In this document: positions 51,033 through 61,900 of the stretch, piece by piece
How positions within the stretch are numbered: position 1 is the first letter of the stretch
Layout: each line of letters starts with the position of its first letter
Notes under the pieces: generated by a model
The model's database searches: none
Seen by the model: only the letters and a program-made list of their open reading frames with translations
Told to the model about the DNA's origin: nothing
Program-made: the position numbers and the translations under genes
NCBI GenBank assembly: GCA_035578005.1
Contig: DATJYK010000243.1
Location: 26,328 to 90,327, forward strand
Direction: 5' to 3'
Source: Gp13-AA77 sp035578005
Lineage (GTDB): Bacteria; Acidobacteriota; Terriglobia; UBA7540
Length of the DNA: 64,000 nt

Positions 51033-53174
51033 ATGAATAAGCTGAATCATCGTTTGATTTACAGCAAGCTTGCCTTTCCGGAGGTATTCATCATGCTTTT
51101 GCTGCTCGCTGGGGCGAGCGCCCTGTTCGCCGCCGGATCTACTTCGGCGCCACCAACGACTCGCCGCGACGACGTGGTGGACGACTACTTCGGCACCAAG
51201 GTGGCCGATCCCTACCAGTGGCTGGAGGACCAGAACAGTCCCGACACGCGGGCCTGGATTGAGGCCCAGGACGACTACTCGCGCCCCATTCTGGACGGCC
51301 TGCCCGGGCGAGACGTGCTGCGGCAGCGCCTGACGGCCCTGATGAACGTGGACGTGATTGGAACCCCTTCCGAGCACGGCGGCCGGTATTTCTTTGAGCG
51401 CCGCAAGGCCGGCCAGGACCTTTTTGTGCTTTATATGCGCCAGGGTCTGGACGGGCCAGACCACGTGCTGCTTGACCCGCATCCCTTGAGCCCCGACCAC
51501 AGCACCAGCGTGGGACTCATGGATTTCTCGAAGGACGGAAAGCTGATGGCGTACTTCGTCCGCCGCGGAGGCAAGGACGAGGTGAGCATCCACCTGATGC
51601 AGACCGACTCGCGGCACGAACTTGCCGACGTGTTGCCCGAGGGCAACTATTTCAGCGTCTCCATTAAGCCCGACAAATCCGGCTTCTATTACGCACGCCG
51701 CATTCAAGCCGGACCTCGCATCTTTTACCATGCGCTGGGTAGCGACCCGGCAAGTGACAAGCAGATCTTCGGTGATAACTTGGGCCTGGGTGACATCGCC
51801 TTTTCGCGACTCTCCGATGACGGCCGCTATCTTCTCATCGACGTTCTCCACGGCTCCGCCTCGGAGAAGACGGAACTCTACCTCCAGGATTTGGCAGCGC
51901 AGACTCCCGTGCGGCCGGTGGTCAATGACATTACTGCTCGCTTCAGCGGTGACCTGGCCGGCGACCGGCTCTACATCCAGACCAATTGGAACGCACCCAA
52001 CGGCCGCATATTTCTGACGGATCTGGCGACACCCACACGCGACCACTGGCGCGAGGTGGTGCCGCAAAGCGAAGCCGTGATTGAAGGCATCTCTGCGGCC
52101 GGCGGAAAGCTCTTCGTGAATTACGTCCACAACGCCCACGCCGAGCTCAAAGTGTTTGAGGCTGGCGGCGGTGAAGGCCGCGAGATTCCGCTGCCCGCGT
52201 TAGGCTCGGCGTCGGGTGTCTCCGGCCGCTGGGAGAGCCCCAACGTCTTTTATGAGTTTTCCTCCTTCGCCCAGGCGCCGACTATTTATCGCTACGACGT
52301 GGAGCAGGCCAAGCCCGAAGTTTGGGCTCGGGAGGAGGTTCCGCTCAAAAGTGATGACTTCGAAGTCCATCAGGTGTGGTACGCCTCCAAGGACGGAACG
52401 CGCGTGCCCATGTTCATCGCCGATCGAAAAGGGACGCGGCGGGACGGCTCCAACCCTACGCTGATCACCGGCTACGGCGGCTTCGATGTAAGTCTGCTGC
52501 CCAGCTTTTCGGCGGAAGCGGCCGCTTGGGTCGAAGGCGGCGGCGTTTTCGCAGTGCCCAATCTGCGCGGCGGCGGCGAGTTCGGCGAGAAGTGGCATAA
52601 GGCCGGTATGCTGCAGAACAAGCAGAACGTGTTTGATGACTTTCTGGCCGCGGCCCAATACCTGATCGACAATCATTATACGAACCCCTCGAAGCTCGGC
52701 ATCACCGGGCAGAGTAATGGCGGCCTGCTGGTGGGTGCTGCTCTCACCCAGCGGCCTGATCTTTTCCGGGCTGTTGTGTGCCGCTATCCGCTGCTCGACA
52801 TGCTGCGCTACGAGAACTTCCTGGTGGCGCGCTACTGGGTGCCGGAGTACGGAGCCGCCGTCGCGGACGCCGAACAGTTCAAAGTCCTGTACGCTTACTC
52901 GCCGTATCAGAACGTGAAGCAAGGCGCGGACTATCCCGCGGTGCTATTTGTCACGGGCGATGGCGACACCCGCGTAGCGCCGCTGCACGCGCGCAAAATG
53001 GCCGCCATGCTGCAATGGGCTGCGAGCTCGGAGAATCGTTCCGACCGTCCCATCTTACTGAGTTACGATACCAAGTCGGGGCACTCAGGCGGCCGGCCGC
53101 TCTCGAAGCAAATTGATGAGTTGGTGGACGAGCTTTCGTTTTTCTCCTGGCAGCTCGGCGCGGGAGCGAAGTGA
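51033..53174 (+). CDS. Secreted prolyl oligopeptidase (S9A)
   Basis: ATG 51033 with GAGG at 51023. The signal peptide covers PEVFIMLLLLAGASALFAAG. The start region DDYFGTKVADPYQWLEDQNS is the S9A hallmark. The propeller is followed by YGGFDVSLLPSFSAEAAAWV, NLRGGGEFGEKWHKAG and the nucleophile GQSNGG (S561), then VTGDGDTRVAPLHARKMAA (Asp) and KSGHSGGRPLSKQ (His). All three catalytic residues are present. It cleaves proline-containing peptides; with the divergent DPP IV-like enzyme it suggests periplasmic peptide use. Confidence 0.92.
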   Translation: MNKLNHRLIYSKLAFPEVFIMLLLLAGASALFAAGSTSAPPTTRRDDVVDDYFGTKVADPYQWLEDQNSPDTRAWIEAQDDYSRPILDGLPGRDVLRQRLTALMNVDVIGTPSEHGGRYFFERRKAGQDLFVLYMRQGLDGPDHVLLDPHPLSPDHSTSVGLMDFSKDGKLMAYFVRRGGKDEVSIHLMQTDSRHELADVLPEGNYFSVSIKPDKSGFYYARRIQAGPRIFYHALGSDPASDKQIFGDNLGLGDIAFSRLSDDGRYLLIDVLHGSASEKTELYLQDLAAQTPVRPVVNDITARFSGDLAGDRLYIQTNWNAPNGRIFLTDLATPTRDHWREVVPQSEAVIEGISAAGGKLFVNYVHNAHAELKVFEAGGGEGREIPLPALGSASGVSGRWESPNVFYEFSSFAQAPTIYRYDVEQAKPEVWAREEVPLKSDDFEVHQVWYASKDGTRVPMFIADRKGTRRDGSNPTLITGYGGFDVSLLPSFSAEAAAWVEGGGVFAVPNLRGGGEFGEKWHKAGMLQNKQNVFDDFLAAAQYLIDNHYTNPSKLGITGQSNGGLLVGAALTQRPDLFRAVVCRYPLLDMLRYENFLVARYWVPEYGAAVADAEQFKVLYAYSPYQNVKQGADYPAVLFVTGDGDTRVAPLHARKMAAMLQWAASSENRSDRPILLSYDTKSGHSGGRPLSKQIDELVDELSFFSWQLGAGAK

Positions 53175-53345
53175 AGTGAATCCCACAGTCTACCTGCAGA
53201 AACCTGGCAGCTTCTGACGCCGGACGCGACGCGCCCCGGTGTGTAACATTGCCGTAACTCAAGGTGCGGTCTTCCGTGCTAAACTCGCACGTTTGAAGTG
53301 CGGCCAGCCTCTGGCAAATTCAAGGCGCTTCTTGAGACAACCGCC

Positions 53346-53749
53346 ATGGCAATCGAGATTACAGAGAACCTCTCGGGACCCGTCACCGTGCTGGGCCTAT
53401 AAAGGGCCGTATCACTCTCGGCGAGGGAACCGCGCAGTTTCGCAACCGGATCGCGCTGGTTCTCGACAACGCCAAATGGTACAAAGAAAAATGGGGCTGG
53501 AGCCTGTGCCTCATCCTTGATATGGCCGGCGTGGACTTTGTAGACAGCGCCGGCCTGGGCGCGCTGGTGGGGGCGTTTGCCTCCGCCCGGTACCAGGAAG
53601 CCCGCATCAAGCTCGCGAATCTCACCCAATTGCTTCGCGAGCAGCTCGTCATCACCAAGATTGCCACCATCTTCGACGTTTACAACAGCGTGGAGGAAGC
53701 CAAGGCGTCATGCGGAGCGGCTCCCTCCGGCGTCGTAGAGCCCGCCTGA
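53346..53749 (+). pseudogene. Frameshifted STAS-domain (anti-sigma factor antagonist-like) gene
   Basis: The N-terminus MAIEITENLSGPVTVLGL stops at TAA after 18 codons. Two bases on, the protein resumes as KGRITLGEGTAQFRNRIALV and continues through ILDMAGVDFVDSAGLGALVG, the STAS motif with the Ser that is normally phosphorylated, to the end. A TA duplication (CTATAAAG instead of CTAAAG) accounts for the break. The C-terminal frame alone starts at 53522. It could be a mutation or a sequencing error. Confidence 0.7.
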
Positions 53750-53767
53750 CACCACCCATCGCTTCTG

Positions 53768-54820
53768 TTATTGTGGCGTCAACAGGAACGCGCGCTGCCG
53801 TTTGTTGTGCGTGCCATATCCGACGACCTGTCCTGCATCGTTAATGCTGTAGGCCGTCGAAAGCACCCATCCCGAGCCCGCGGGAATGAGCTTGTTCAGG
53901 TCCTGCATTTTGCCGTTGCTGTACACGAAGGCGTGGTAGACAATCGACGCCGCACTCTTCTGGTAGGTTGATTCACCCACCACCACGCCGGTGCTGTTGA
54001 TGCCCAAACCGTCGCTGTACTGGCCGTTGCCGCCGCTCGGGCTCGTGATGGTTCCGAGATCCTGCATCACTCCCCCGTCATAGAGAAACGCGTCGGCGCC
54101 GATATTGCCCCCGATATACGCTTGACCCGTGATCTGCCCCAGATCATTGATGGCGAACGCCTGGCTCCAATCGCCCCCCAGCGTCCCCAGGCTCTGCATC
54201 TGCCCGTTGCTCCAAAGGAAGCCGAGGAAATTGCCCTGTGCGTTGTAAGACCAGCCTACTACCTCGCCCGAGTTGTTGACGGCTTCGCCGGTATTCCATG
54301 CCCACGTGGCGTGGCTGCCAAGCGTCCCAAGGTCCGTGAGTTTCCCATTGCTGTAAAGATAGGGGTGAGTCTCTCCGTCCGCACTGGAAGACGCGCCCGT
54401 CACCTGCCCGACGTCATTGATGCCCTCAGCGTCACTGTAAGTGCTCGCCAGAGTCCCCACACTTTTCAGCTTGCCGCCGGCCGAGATGAAGCCTCGGTAG
54501 GTGCCGTCCGAGAGCGTCGAGTAGCCTGCCACTTGTCCCAAGGCATTGATGGCGAAGCCGATGCCCGTGGTTCCGCCGAGCGTCCCCAGGCTCTTCATCT
54601 TGCCTCCGGTATATAGGAAGACGCCGCTTTTCGTGCTGGAACTGTTGGCGTATCCCGTGATCTGGCCGGCAGCGTTGATGCCGCGCGCGCCGCTGGAATT
54701 ATTGCTCGCCGGACCCAGATCCGTGACGGTGTAGGTTTGCGCCGCACCGCTGACCGTTAGTGCAAGCAACAAGGGCAGAGAGAACCAGTCGATTAATCGC
54801 GCTAAACTCCGGTTATTCAT
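53768..54820 (-). CDS. Secreted HAF-repeat protein
   Basis: ATG 54820 with AAGGAG upstream. The signal peptide (IDWFSLPLLLALTVSGAAQ) leads to at least six repeats of the HAF type: FAINDLGQITGQAYIGGN, MQDLGTITSPSGG, AFVYSNGKMQDLN. The DLGTLGG...A.AIN..GQVVG spacing suggests a beta-propeller. Complete: ends AFLLTPQ. Found in many secreted Acidobacteria proteins without a known biochemical role. Confidence 0.85.
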   Translation of the reverse strand: MNNRSLARLIDWFSLPLLLALTVSGAAQTYTVTDLGPASNNSSGARGINAAGQITGYANSSSTKSGVFLYTGGKMKSLGTLGGTTGIGFAINALGQVAGYSTLSDGTYRGFISAGGKLKSVGTLASTYSDAEGINDVGQVTGASSSADGETHPYLYSNGKLTDLGTLGSHATWAWNTGEAVNNSGEVVGWSYNAQGNFLGFLWSNGQMQSLGTLGGDWSQAFAINDLGQITGQAYIGGNIGADAFLYDGGVMQDLGTITSPSGGNGQYSDGLGINSTGVVVGESTYQKSAASIVYHAFVYSNGKMQDLNKLIPAGSGWVLSTAYSINDAGQVVGYGTHNKRQRAFLLTPQ

Positions 54821-55603
54821 TGCAGCTCCTTTGCGAGGTGTCATTTCACCGGCCATTTCCCGCAGCCGGACTCGCTTTGGCCATTTTCCTGTTATCGTCG
54901 CCGGCGTTTGTCACCAGCGTGTCAAATTCTTGTCTCTCCGGCAGGAGGAATTGCGGCTTCACGCCGGACGTCCATTCGCGGTCTGCCTCGCCTTCCGAAT
55001 GACAAGCTTCTTAGTTCTGCTCGCTCTGTTCCGGCCCGGGCCTTTGCTCTGTTTGCTTGCGTGTAGCCGGGGTCGCCGGTGGCCTGAGCATCGCTTTACA
55101 AATCGCGCTCGGAACGGTGGCTTTGAGCAAATTTTACGTGCCAAGCGTGCGCTGATTCCAAAGGATTTCTTGGCTTTGTGTAAAATTTACACAAAGCCAC
55201 CAAATTGCTGATTGCACGTAACTTCTTGGCTTTGGCACGAACCCGAATCTCGCTTATCTATTGATTCTAAATAACCTCTTGGCTTTGGGGGGTAGGGGGG
55301 TGGGGGGTGGCGGCACTTTTGGGGGCATGTTACCATGTAGTTATCTACAGATGTCTGCTCCGGCCCCACCCCGAACCTGCGCCTTTGTTCGGTACGCGTC
55401 CGCATTTGGCGCCCCGCCCGCATTTAAGCCTCCCACCTTATCACGCACACGTATCGGTGTCAAGCCAAATCAACATGATATGTAGGCTAGTTTACGGACG
55501 TTTTAGCGAAGCAAGTGTAACGCAGACGGCGTCACGGGTTCGAGACGATGTCCTCGTCTGCGGTACCGGGCAAGATGCGTTCGCGGTCCCTTGAGTTCGA
55601 GAG
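54821..55603. other. Intergenic region with TTCTTGGCTTTG repeats
   Basis: No gene seen. CTTGGCTTTG recurs at about 55169, 55223 and 55277 (TTTCTTGGCTTTG, ACTTCTTGGCTTTGG, ACCTCTTGGCTTTGG), the first inside a perfect palindrome. A G-run GGGGGGTAGGGGGGTGGGGG follows the third copy. Confidence 0.55.
55172..55198. repeat. Perfect 27-nt palindrome
   Basis: GGCTTTGTGTAAA and TTTACACAAAGCC flank a single central base. Perfect symmetry with an AT-rich centre could be a regulator site, but no gene starts just beside it. Confidence 0.7.
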
Positions 55604-55757
55604 TGCGATTCCTCTGCCTAGCCTGCATTTCTCACCAGGATTCGAGAAGGGCGGGGCTTCAGCCGGCTTCAGCCCCGCCGCTGGAGCTTCTACATTTTGA
55701 GGCCCGAAGGGCCGCCCTATCAAAGCCCTGGGCAACGCCCGGGCAACGCCCAGGGCG
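55604..55757. repeat. Left inverted-repeat arm beside RAYT remnant
   Basis: It includes CCTGCATTTCTCACCAGGAT, AAGGGCGGGGCTTCAGCC, TTTTGAGGCCCGAAGGGC and the palindrome GCCCTGGGCAACGCC. These occur in reverse complement order at 56050-56270. Confidence 0.75.
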
Positions 55758-55817
55758 AGTCATCGCGCGGTGTGAGGAGTGTAGCCCTGAAAGGGCGAAC
55801 TAAAAGGAAGTATCGGA

Positions 55818-56033
55818 ATGGGTCAAGCGCTCTTCCAAATCTACGTTCGTCGGCTCTTCACCGCTAAAGGCCGCGAGCCTCTGCTGGTCGCGGCGCTAGG
55901 GGGTCAAGCACATGCCGATCTTTCAGGAGGGTATCGACGGTTTCTGGAGCACGACGACGTTAAAGACAACGAACGCTATCGGCGGGACAGAGAGGGTTTG
56001 CCTTGGTTCGCCCCTTCAGGGCTCCAGGTCTAG
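55818..56033 (+). pseudogene. Degenerate RAYT/IS200-like (Y1) transposase fragment
   Basis: A 71-codon frame with AAGGAAG upstream begins MGQALFQIYVRRLFTAKGRE, like REP-associated tyrosine transposases (MGQS....HIVFSTK.REP). The remainder (about 130 residues with the HUH and catalytic Tyr) is missing, and the tail LSGGYRRFLEHDD is only partly similar. It lies between inverted GC-rich repeats, as RAYT genes do. Confidence 0.5.
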
Positions 56034-56049
56034 CTGGGCTTGGCTGATC

Positions 56050-56270
56050 GCCCTGGGCGTTGCCCAGGGCTTTGTCAGTACGGCCCTTCGGGCCTCAAAA
56101 TGTACAAACTCCAGGGGCGGGCTTTCAGCCCCGCCGTTACAACGTCGGATTGATATTTGACGTGTTCCGCGATTTCGCAGGATTCGGCGGGGCTGAAGCC
56201 AGGCTGAAGCCCCGCCCTTCTCGAATCCTGGTGAGAAATGCAGGCTGGCAGAGATCGGCGTCGGAATCGC
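56050..56270. repeat. Right inverted-repeat arm beside RAYT remnant
   Basis: GCCCTGGGCGTTGCCCAGGG, GCCCTTCGGGCCTCAAAATG, GCCCCGCCCTTCTCGAATCC and GAGAAATGCAGGCTGGCAGA mirror the left arm. Confidence 0.75.
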
Positions 56271-56300
56271 ACGGTTTTCCGAAGGTTTTTCGATAAGCGC

Positions 56301-58505
56301 TCAAGGTTGTTTCTTCTTTTTGCTGAAAAGGCCCATGATTTCGTCTACTGGGTTTTGTTTCTGTTGTTGTTGCTGCTGCTGCTGACCTGCCGCGGTTTGC
56401 CCTTTCTGTCCCAGAAGTCCGCCCAGGAGAGAAGACGCTCCACCTAGTGGATTGTCTCCAGTCGGCATCAGGCCCTTCAGTTTCATCTGAGCCATTCTCT
56501 CAGTGTCAGGTGTGAACCTCGGATTCCCGAAGGTGCCGGTGACAATCGCCGGTACAACCATTTCCCCCTGGTTGTTGGTCAGCGCCGCGCTCACGAGGTT
56601 GCCCACGTTCTGGCCGCCCATCTTGGCGGCGCCCGCCTGCTGACTGAAGGCCTTGGAGAAAACAGCGTTCAGGTGCAGATTCAGCGCCTCGCTGGCCAAG
56701 TCCGCGGTGCCGGCCGCGCCCACATTGGCGATATCAAGGGCGGCCTCGAGATTGGTGGTTTGCGCAACCCCGTTTTTCACCACAACGTTGCCCGTCATTT
56801 TCTGGAAATTCGTGAAACCTTGATCCTTCCGTCCTGCCGGGACAGTACTTAACAGAGACTCCAGTCGGTAAGAGAGATCCACACCGGCGTAGTGCACGTT
56901 GTTCAGGTTGACGTCGATGTTGCCGTTGAGCGCGCGCACGATCTGGTCAGAGCTGATGGCTTTCAAGGGACCGGCGGCGTGCAGATCAATACCGAGAGTC
57001 CCCGCCCCGCTGATCTTGTCGAGCCCGGTCACTCCGTAGGCCTTCGCGATGGAGAGAAGCTCGGGCAGCGCCGCCCGGGGCGCGCGCAGACTGGCGTCCA
57101 CCTGCGGCGAGCTGGACGCGTACTGTGTCAGGGTGAATTGCCCTGCTGCCGTGGTCCCGCCGGAAGAAACATTGAAGGTGTCGGAACGGATTTGGGTTGG
57201 GCTGAGGGCGACGTTGAGCGCCTTCACCTGCACGGGTTTCGCGATGCCGTTCCCGGAAATCAGGATGTCACGTCCCCCCAGAGTTCCGTTCAATACGGGT
57301 TTATCGGCGGCGCCTCGCGCCTGAATGTTGGCGCTGATACGCCCGTTCACCGTCGTTCCCGGAGAAAAGGCCATGCCGGCCGCTGCCGCCAGGCGGGCAG
57401 CTTCCGTGATGGAAACGTTATTCGCCACCAGCGTGAGGTCCAACTGCGCCGGAGTGGCTTTGGAGTTTACGGCGCCGGTGATTGAAATGGGAGTGGGTCC
57501 CAGTTTGAGGGCGCCCCTGGTTATCGAAAGCATATCCTGGGTGAGGTCGTCGCTGAGGCCGTAATCCGCGCTGATAGGGTACCCGATCTGGAAGCCGAGC
57601 AGCCGTGGTTTCTCCATCAGCATCTGTCCGGAGGCTGAGAGCCTTCCGTTTCGACTGTCGATTGTTGTATGTCCCGACAGGAGGCCATCCGTGTGGGCCA
57701 GAGCCGGGCTCTGCAAAAATTGCTGTAATCCCGCCAGCCCCACCCCTTTCAGGTCCAGGGTGCCCTTGAATGGCGTGGCCACGGGGTTCACATGTGAGAA
57801 TGGACCACCCCTGCCGTGCAGCTTCACTTGTTGATTTCCCGGGCCGGGCAACTGGACCGCAGCTTCGATGTCAAAGGGCGCGTCAGGGGTGAAGCCACTC
57901 AGTTTGAGGTTGACGTGATCGTAGACCGTTCGCGGTTTCCGTTCCTGCAGATCGGTGATGGCGATCTGCCCATCCTCAATGGTCAGCTCCTTCAGTAATA
58001 GTTGCTGTTGCACGCTGGAGCCCGGGCCGGAGCCGGAACCGGAACTCGCAGAGGGCGCCCTTTCTGAAGGGGCCTTCGCTGTTGCCGCACGGTTCGCCGG
58101 CGGACCGCCAGGTACTTCACGTCCTAGACTGGCGAAGTTCCACACACCTTGCGCATTCTTGATCAGCTCGATGCTCGGGTGCTGCAGAGAGAGGGAATCA
58201 ATCTGCACCGACTTGCGCAGCAAGGGCAGGAGCTTGACGGAGACGCTCAGTTCCTGTGTCCGGATAAAGGGGCGGCTGCCCTGGAACGTAGGATCGTCTG
58301 CAATGGAGAGATTGGCCACGCGAAAACTCAGTGGGAACAATCGCAAATCCATGTTGCCGAGTCCGACGTTCCGATTCAGTTGCTGCTGAAGCCTGGCCTG
58401 GATCGTGCCCCAGTAATCGTTAGGGTTAATCGTGGCCACGAACACGACGGCCCCGATTACGATCAGGATGATTACGGCTCCGAGGATGATTACGGCCTTG
58501 CGCAT
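56301..58505 (-). CDS. AsmA-family inner-membrane-anchored protein
   Basis: ATG 58505 with AGGAGG upstream. One N-terminal helix (AVIILGAVIILIVIGAVVFVA) anchors a large periplasmic region. The AsmA signatures are the N-terminal NRNVGLGNMDLRLFPLSFRV-type block and the C-terminal FTNFQKMTGNVVVKNGVAQT, NLEAALDIANVGAAGTADLA, with repetitive beta segments between. The Q-rich run before NPVDEIMG comes from a CTG/TTG microsatellite. 734 aa. AsmA-like proteins affect outer-membrane lipid transport or assembly. It is separated from the TonB receptor gene by a 400-nt gap. Confidence 0.85.
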   Translation of the reverse strand: MRKAVIILGAVIILIVIGAVVFVATINPNDYWGTIQARLQQQLNRNVGLGNMDLRLFPLSFRVANLSIADDPTFQGSRPFIRTQELSVSVKLLPLLRKSVQIDSLSLQHPSIELIKNAQGVWNFASLGREVPGGPPANRAATAKAPSERAPSASSGSGSGPGSSVQQQLLLKELTIEDGQIAITDLQERKPRTVYDHVNLKLSGFTPDAPFDIEAAVQLPGPGNQQVKLHGRGGPFSHVNPVATPFKGTLDLKGVGLAGLQQFLQSPALAHTDGLLSGHTTIDSRNGRLSASGQMLMEKPRLLGFQIGYPISADYGLSDDLTQDMLSITRGALKLGPTPISITGAVNSKATPAQLDLTLVANNVSITEAARLAAAAGMAFSPGTTVNGRISANIQARGAADKPVLNGTLGGRDILISGNGIAKPVQVKALNVALSPTQIRSDTFNVSSGGTTAAGQFTLTQYASSSPQVDASLRAPRAALPELLSIAKAYGVTGLDKISGAGTLGIDLHAAGPLKAISSDQIVRALNGNIDVNLNNVHYAGVDLSYRLESLLSTVPAGRKDQGFTNFQKMTGNVVVKNGVAQTTNLEAALDIANVGAAGTADLASEALNLHLNAVFSKAFSQQAGAAKMGGQNVGNLVSAALTNNQGEMVVPAIVTGTFGNPRFTPDTERMAQMKLKGLMPTGDNPLGGASSLLGGLLGQKGQTAAGQQQQQQQQKQNPVDEIMGLFSKKKKQP

Positions 58506-58912
58506 GAGAGCCTCCTGCCGAACACAGCGCCTGCGGGCTGCGCGCCCGGTGGTGCCTACACCGTTTTGTGATGCTTGCGGCCCCTCAGATTGAGAGTAGC
58601 ATGGGGCTGCGCGCCGCCGCAGCACGGGGCGGAGCAGTGCCGATTGGTGGTGGATCAAGCGCAGCCTGCCTAGCGAAGGGAAGGCCACGATCTGAGGGAG
58701 AAACCGCAGGTTTGAGAGCGGGGTACGCGCTACGTTATCCAGACCGCGTACATCGGAAAAGGATCTATGCGCCGCTCGATCCGACGGCAGGCTAACTCGC
58801 AAGTTGGGGCGACGCCTGGCGTTTGAGTGGTCGCAAACTAGTCCCCTACCGCGCTCAAGCCCGCGACCCAGCCGTGCCATCAAGCGCAAGCAATCGCTTG
58901 TAGCCTCACAGT
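58506..58912. other. Intergenic region, nothing identified
   Basis: GC-rich, no supported frame and no repeat family seen. It contains the AGGAGG ribosome-binding site of the AsmA gene and the 3' flank of the TonB receptor gene. Confidence 0.5.
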
Positions 58913-61900
58913 TTAGAAGAGCAACCGCAGCGCGAACTGGAACTGCCGTGGCGTGCCGGACCCTGTGTTGTCTGGCGCAAAGCTGTCGTTGTTGCTGTTG
59001 AAGTTTACGGTGGTGTTGATCATTCCGAAATCACCACTGGAGACGTCGATCTGCGGATCGGCGTACTGGTCATGATTGAAGGCGTTGAAAGCCTCCGCAG
59101 TGAATTGCAAGCTGAGCCGCTCGGTGAGCTTGGCGGTTTTGCTGAGGGCGAGGTCTGTTTGCCAGGTGATGGGCGCACGCACCAGGCCACGGCCCGCGCT
59201 TCCCCACGTGAAGTCCGCCGGAATGGCGAAGGGACTCACCGGCGTACCATCTGCCAGATAGTTCTGATTGATCCAATTGTTCGGGTTCTGGTTCGCCGGG
59301 ATGATGGGTACGCCGGGCACGAGGTCGGGCCGCTGGTCAGAGTGCGAGTTGCCGTCAAGCAGAGAGGCCGAATCGCGATCTACCACGACCGTAAGTGGGT
59401 GGCCTGTGTGCCAGACTTGAATTCCGCTGAGTTGCCAGCCACCCAATGCCTTGCCGGCAAAACCATCGCTGTTGAGGTAGCGCTTGCCCGGTCCGAAGGG
59501 CAGGTCGTAAACCGCGCTCACCACCAGGCTGTGGCGAATGTCGTAGACGCTCGGACCGCGGTCGCAGCGGCGGCAGTTCGCGTTCTCGGGCGCGTTGGAC
59601 TCACCGCCGCCGATCGATCCGTCGTTGATGGAGTGCGAGTACAGATAGTTGGCTTCGAGCATAAATCCGCTTGCGAAGCGCCGCTGCAGGGATGTCTGCA
59701 GGCTGTTGAAAGTGCTGTTCCCGTCGTTGTACTTGATATCCACGGCGCCGACCCCTGCGACTTGGCGAGTGCAGATTCCCGCCTCGCGCTCCGCCAATGT
59801 GTTATCGCAGAGGTTGATGTAATTGCGGGCGAACAGGCGGTGTCCAACGGTACCGAAATAGCCCACTTGCATAACAAAACTGTCTGGCAGCATCTGCTGC
59901 ACGGAGAGACCCCACTCCTCAGCGTATAGATCGCGGCGGCTTCGGTACAGGGCGCGCGGCGTCCGCCCCGTGGTGGAGGCGAGAGGAATGAACGGCTCGA
60001 TGGGGTAGCTAAGGTTGGGCACGTCGGATGAGGTCAGTGAAATGGCGTCGGTATTGCTTTCCAAACCGGCGTTCAGGTCGTCGTTCTGGCCGGCGCCACT
60101 ATAAATGCCAAAGCCGCTGCGGATCACGGTCTTGTTGTCGAAGCGTGTCGGCGACCAGGCGAAGCTGAAGCGCGGATTGAAATTCCGATAATTGGGGAAG
60201 AAGAACGCGCTGCCTTGGGGGCAGATTCCGGGATCATTGGGAACGGCATTGGCGCAGCGTTGAATGTCGAAGATTCGGCTGCGGCCGTGCGCCTCGCTGA
60301 TGGGAGCGTAGTACTCCCAGCGCAGACCCATGTTCAGCGTGAAGTTGGGCCGAAGCTTCCACTGGTCCTGGAAGTAAGGAAGGATGAACGTGTGCCGCAG
60401 GCCCAGGCTCCACCACCCGCTCTTCAAAGTGAAGCTGTTAAGCTGGTCGTTGATCAGAGCGGCGTTGCCGCCGCCGGTGAAATCCAGTCCATAGTCCTGC
60501 GTTTGACCCTGATTCAGCCAGATGCGGCGATATTCGCCGCCGAACTTGAAGGTGTGCCGCCCGTGCTCCACGGTCACATTGTCGATGTATCCGAAGGTCG
60601 TGCCCACCTCGTGGTCTGTGCTGTTGTTATTCTGTCCCTCGAAATTGTCTGTGGCCACAGAGTAATTCTGGCTGAAAGCGCCCACTTGAGGATTGTGGAA
60701 GGGCGCCCGGTTAAGGCCGAACTTGAATTCATTGAATACGGTCGGGGAGAAAATGTGCGCGAGGCTGATGGCGTAATTCTGCGGATGGGTGTTGATCTGC
60801 TGGAGGTCGAAGAGATTGTTGAGCGGCGCTGTGGTAAATGAGTTGTCGTACACGCCGCGGATGTAAAACTGGGTGTGATCGTTGAACCTGTGATCGAGAC
60901 GAAAGGTGGTGCTGTCCTCCCGGATGCTGATGGATCCCAGGTGGGTGTATTCGTCGATTTCCTGGCACGGCGGGCCGAGGTTGAATGTGCAGGTTGAAAT
61001 GTGGCCGGCCGGAAAAGCCTGCATGATGGGCGCCATCTGCGGCGAAGTTGCCAGGACCTCATCCTGGAGCAAGGCGCTGGGAACGAAAGCGTGCAGGGTT
61101 TGCCCTCGAAACTGGCGAATCCCTTCGTAATTCACGAAGAAAAACGTCTTATCCTTTTGAATCGGTCCTCCAAGGCTGCCGCCGAATTGATTCAGCCGGA
61201 AGGGCGGAACGGGTGTGGGACCTGTTACGGTGGGATCGGTATCGAGATCCAGAAACGAGCGGGAGTCAAGGGCGCTGTTGCGCAGGTATTCAAACACGTC
61301 GCCGTGGAACTGGTTGGTGCCGGATTTGGTGATGATATCCACTTGTCCTCCGGCGCCGGCGCCATATTCGGCGTCATATAGGGCCGAATTCACTTGGTAT
61401 TCTTCAATCGCATCCTCTGACACCTGAAGGCGGGTTGTGGACTTCTGGGCTTGCTCCTGAATGCCGGTAGCGTCCACGCCGTCAAACATGTAGTTGTTGT
61501 CGTCGCGGGCCCGGCCCGCAAAACGGATGGTGCGCTGATTGCCGCCCCCGTCGTCAATGGCGCCGGGAACCAAGAACAGCAAGTTGGCCCAGTTGCGGCC
61601 ATTCACCGGGAGATTTTCGATGGCAGCTCCTCCCACCACACCCCCCATCTCTGCAGAGTTGCGGTCGAGTAAGGGTGCAGTGGATCGAACCTCCACCGAG
61701 GTAGTTGGAGTGGCCACCTTCAATTGAGCGTCCAGCGTGAGTCTCTGCCCCACGCGGACCACCACTCCCTCGTTGCGCACGGTCGCGAAGCCGTTGTGCG
61801 AGAACACCACGGTGTACTGCCCAACCGGCAGCGCGGGAATCACGTAAATACCATGCTGGTTGGTTACCACCGTGTATTCCAGGCCCGTCTCCATTGAGAT

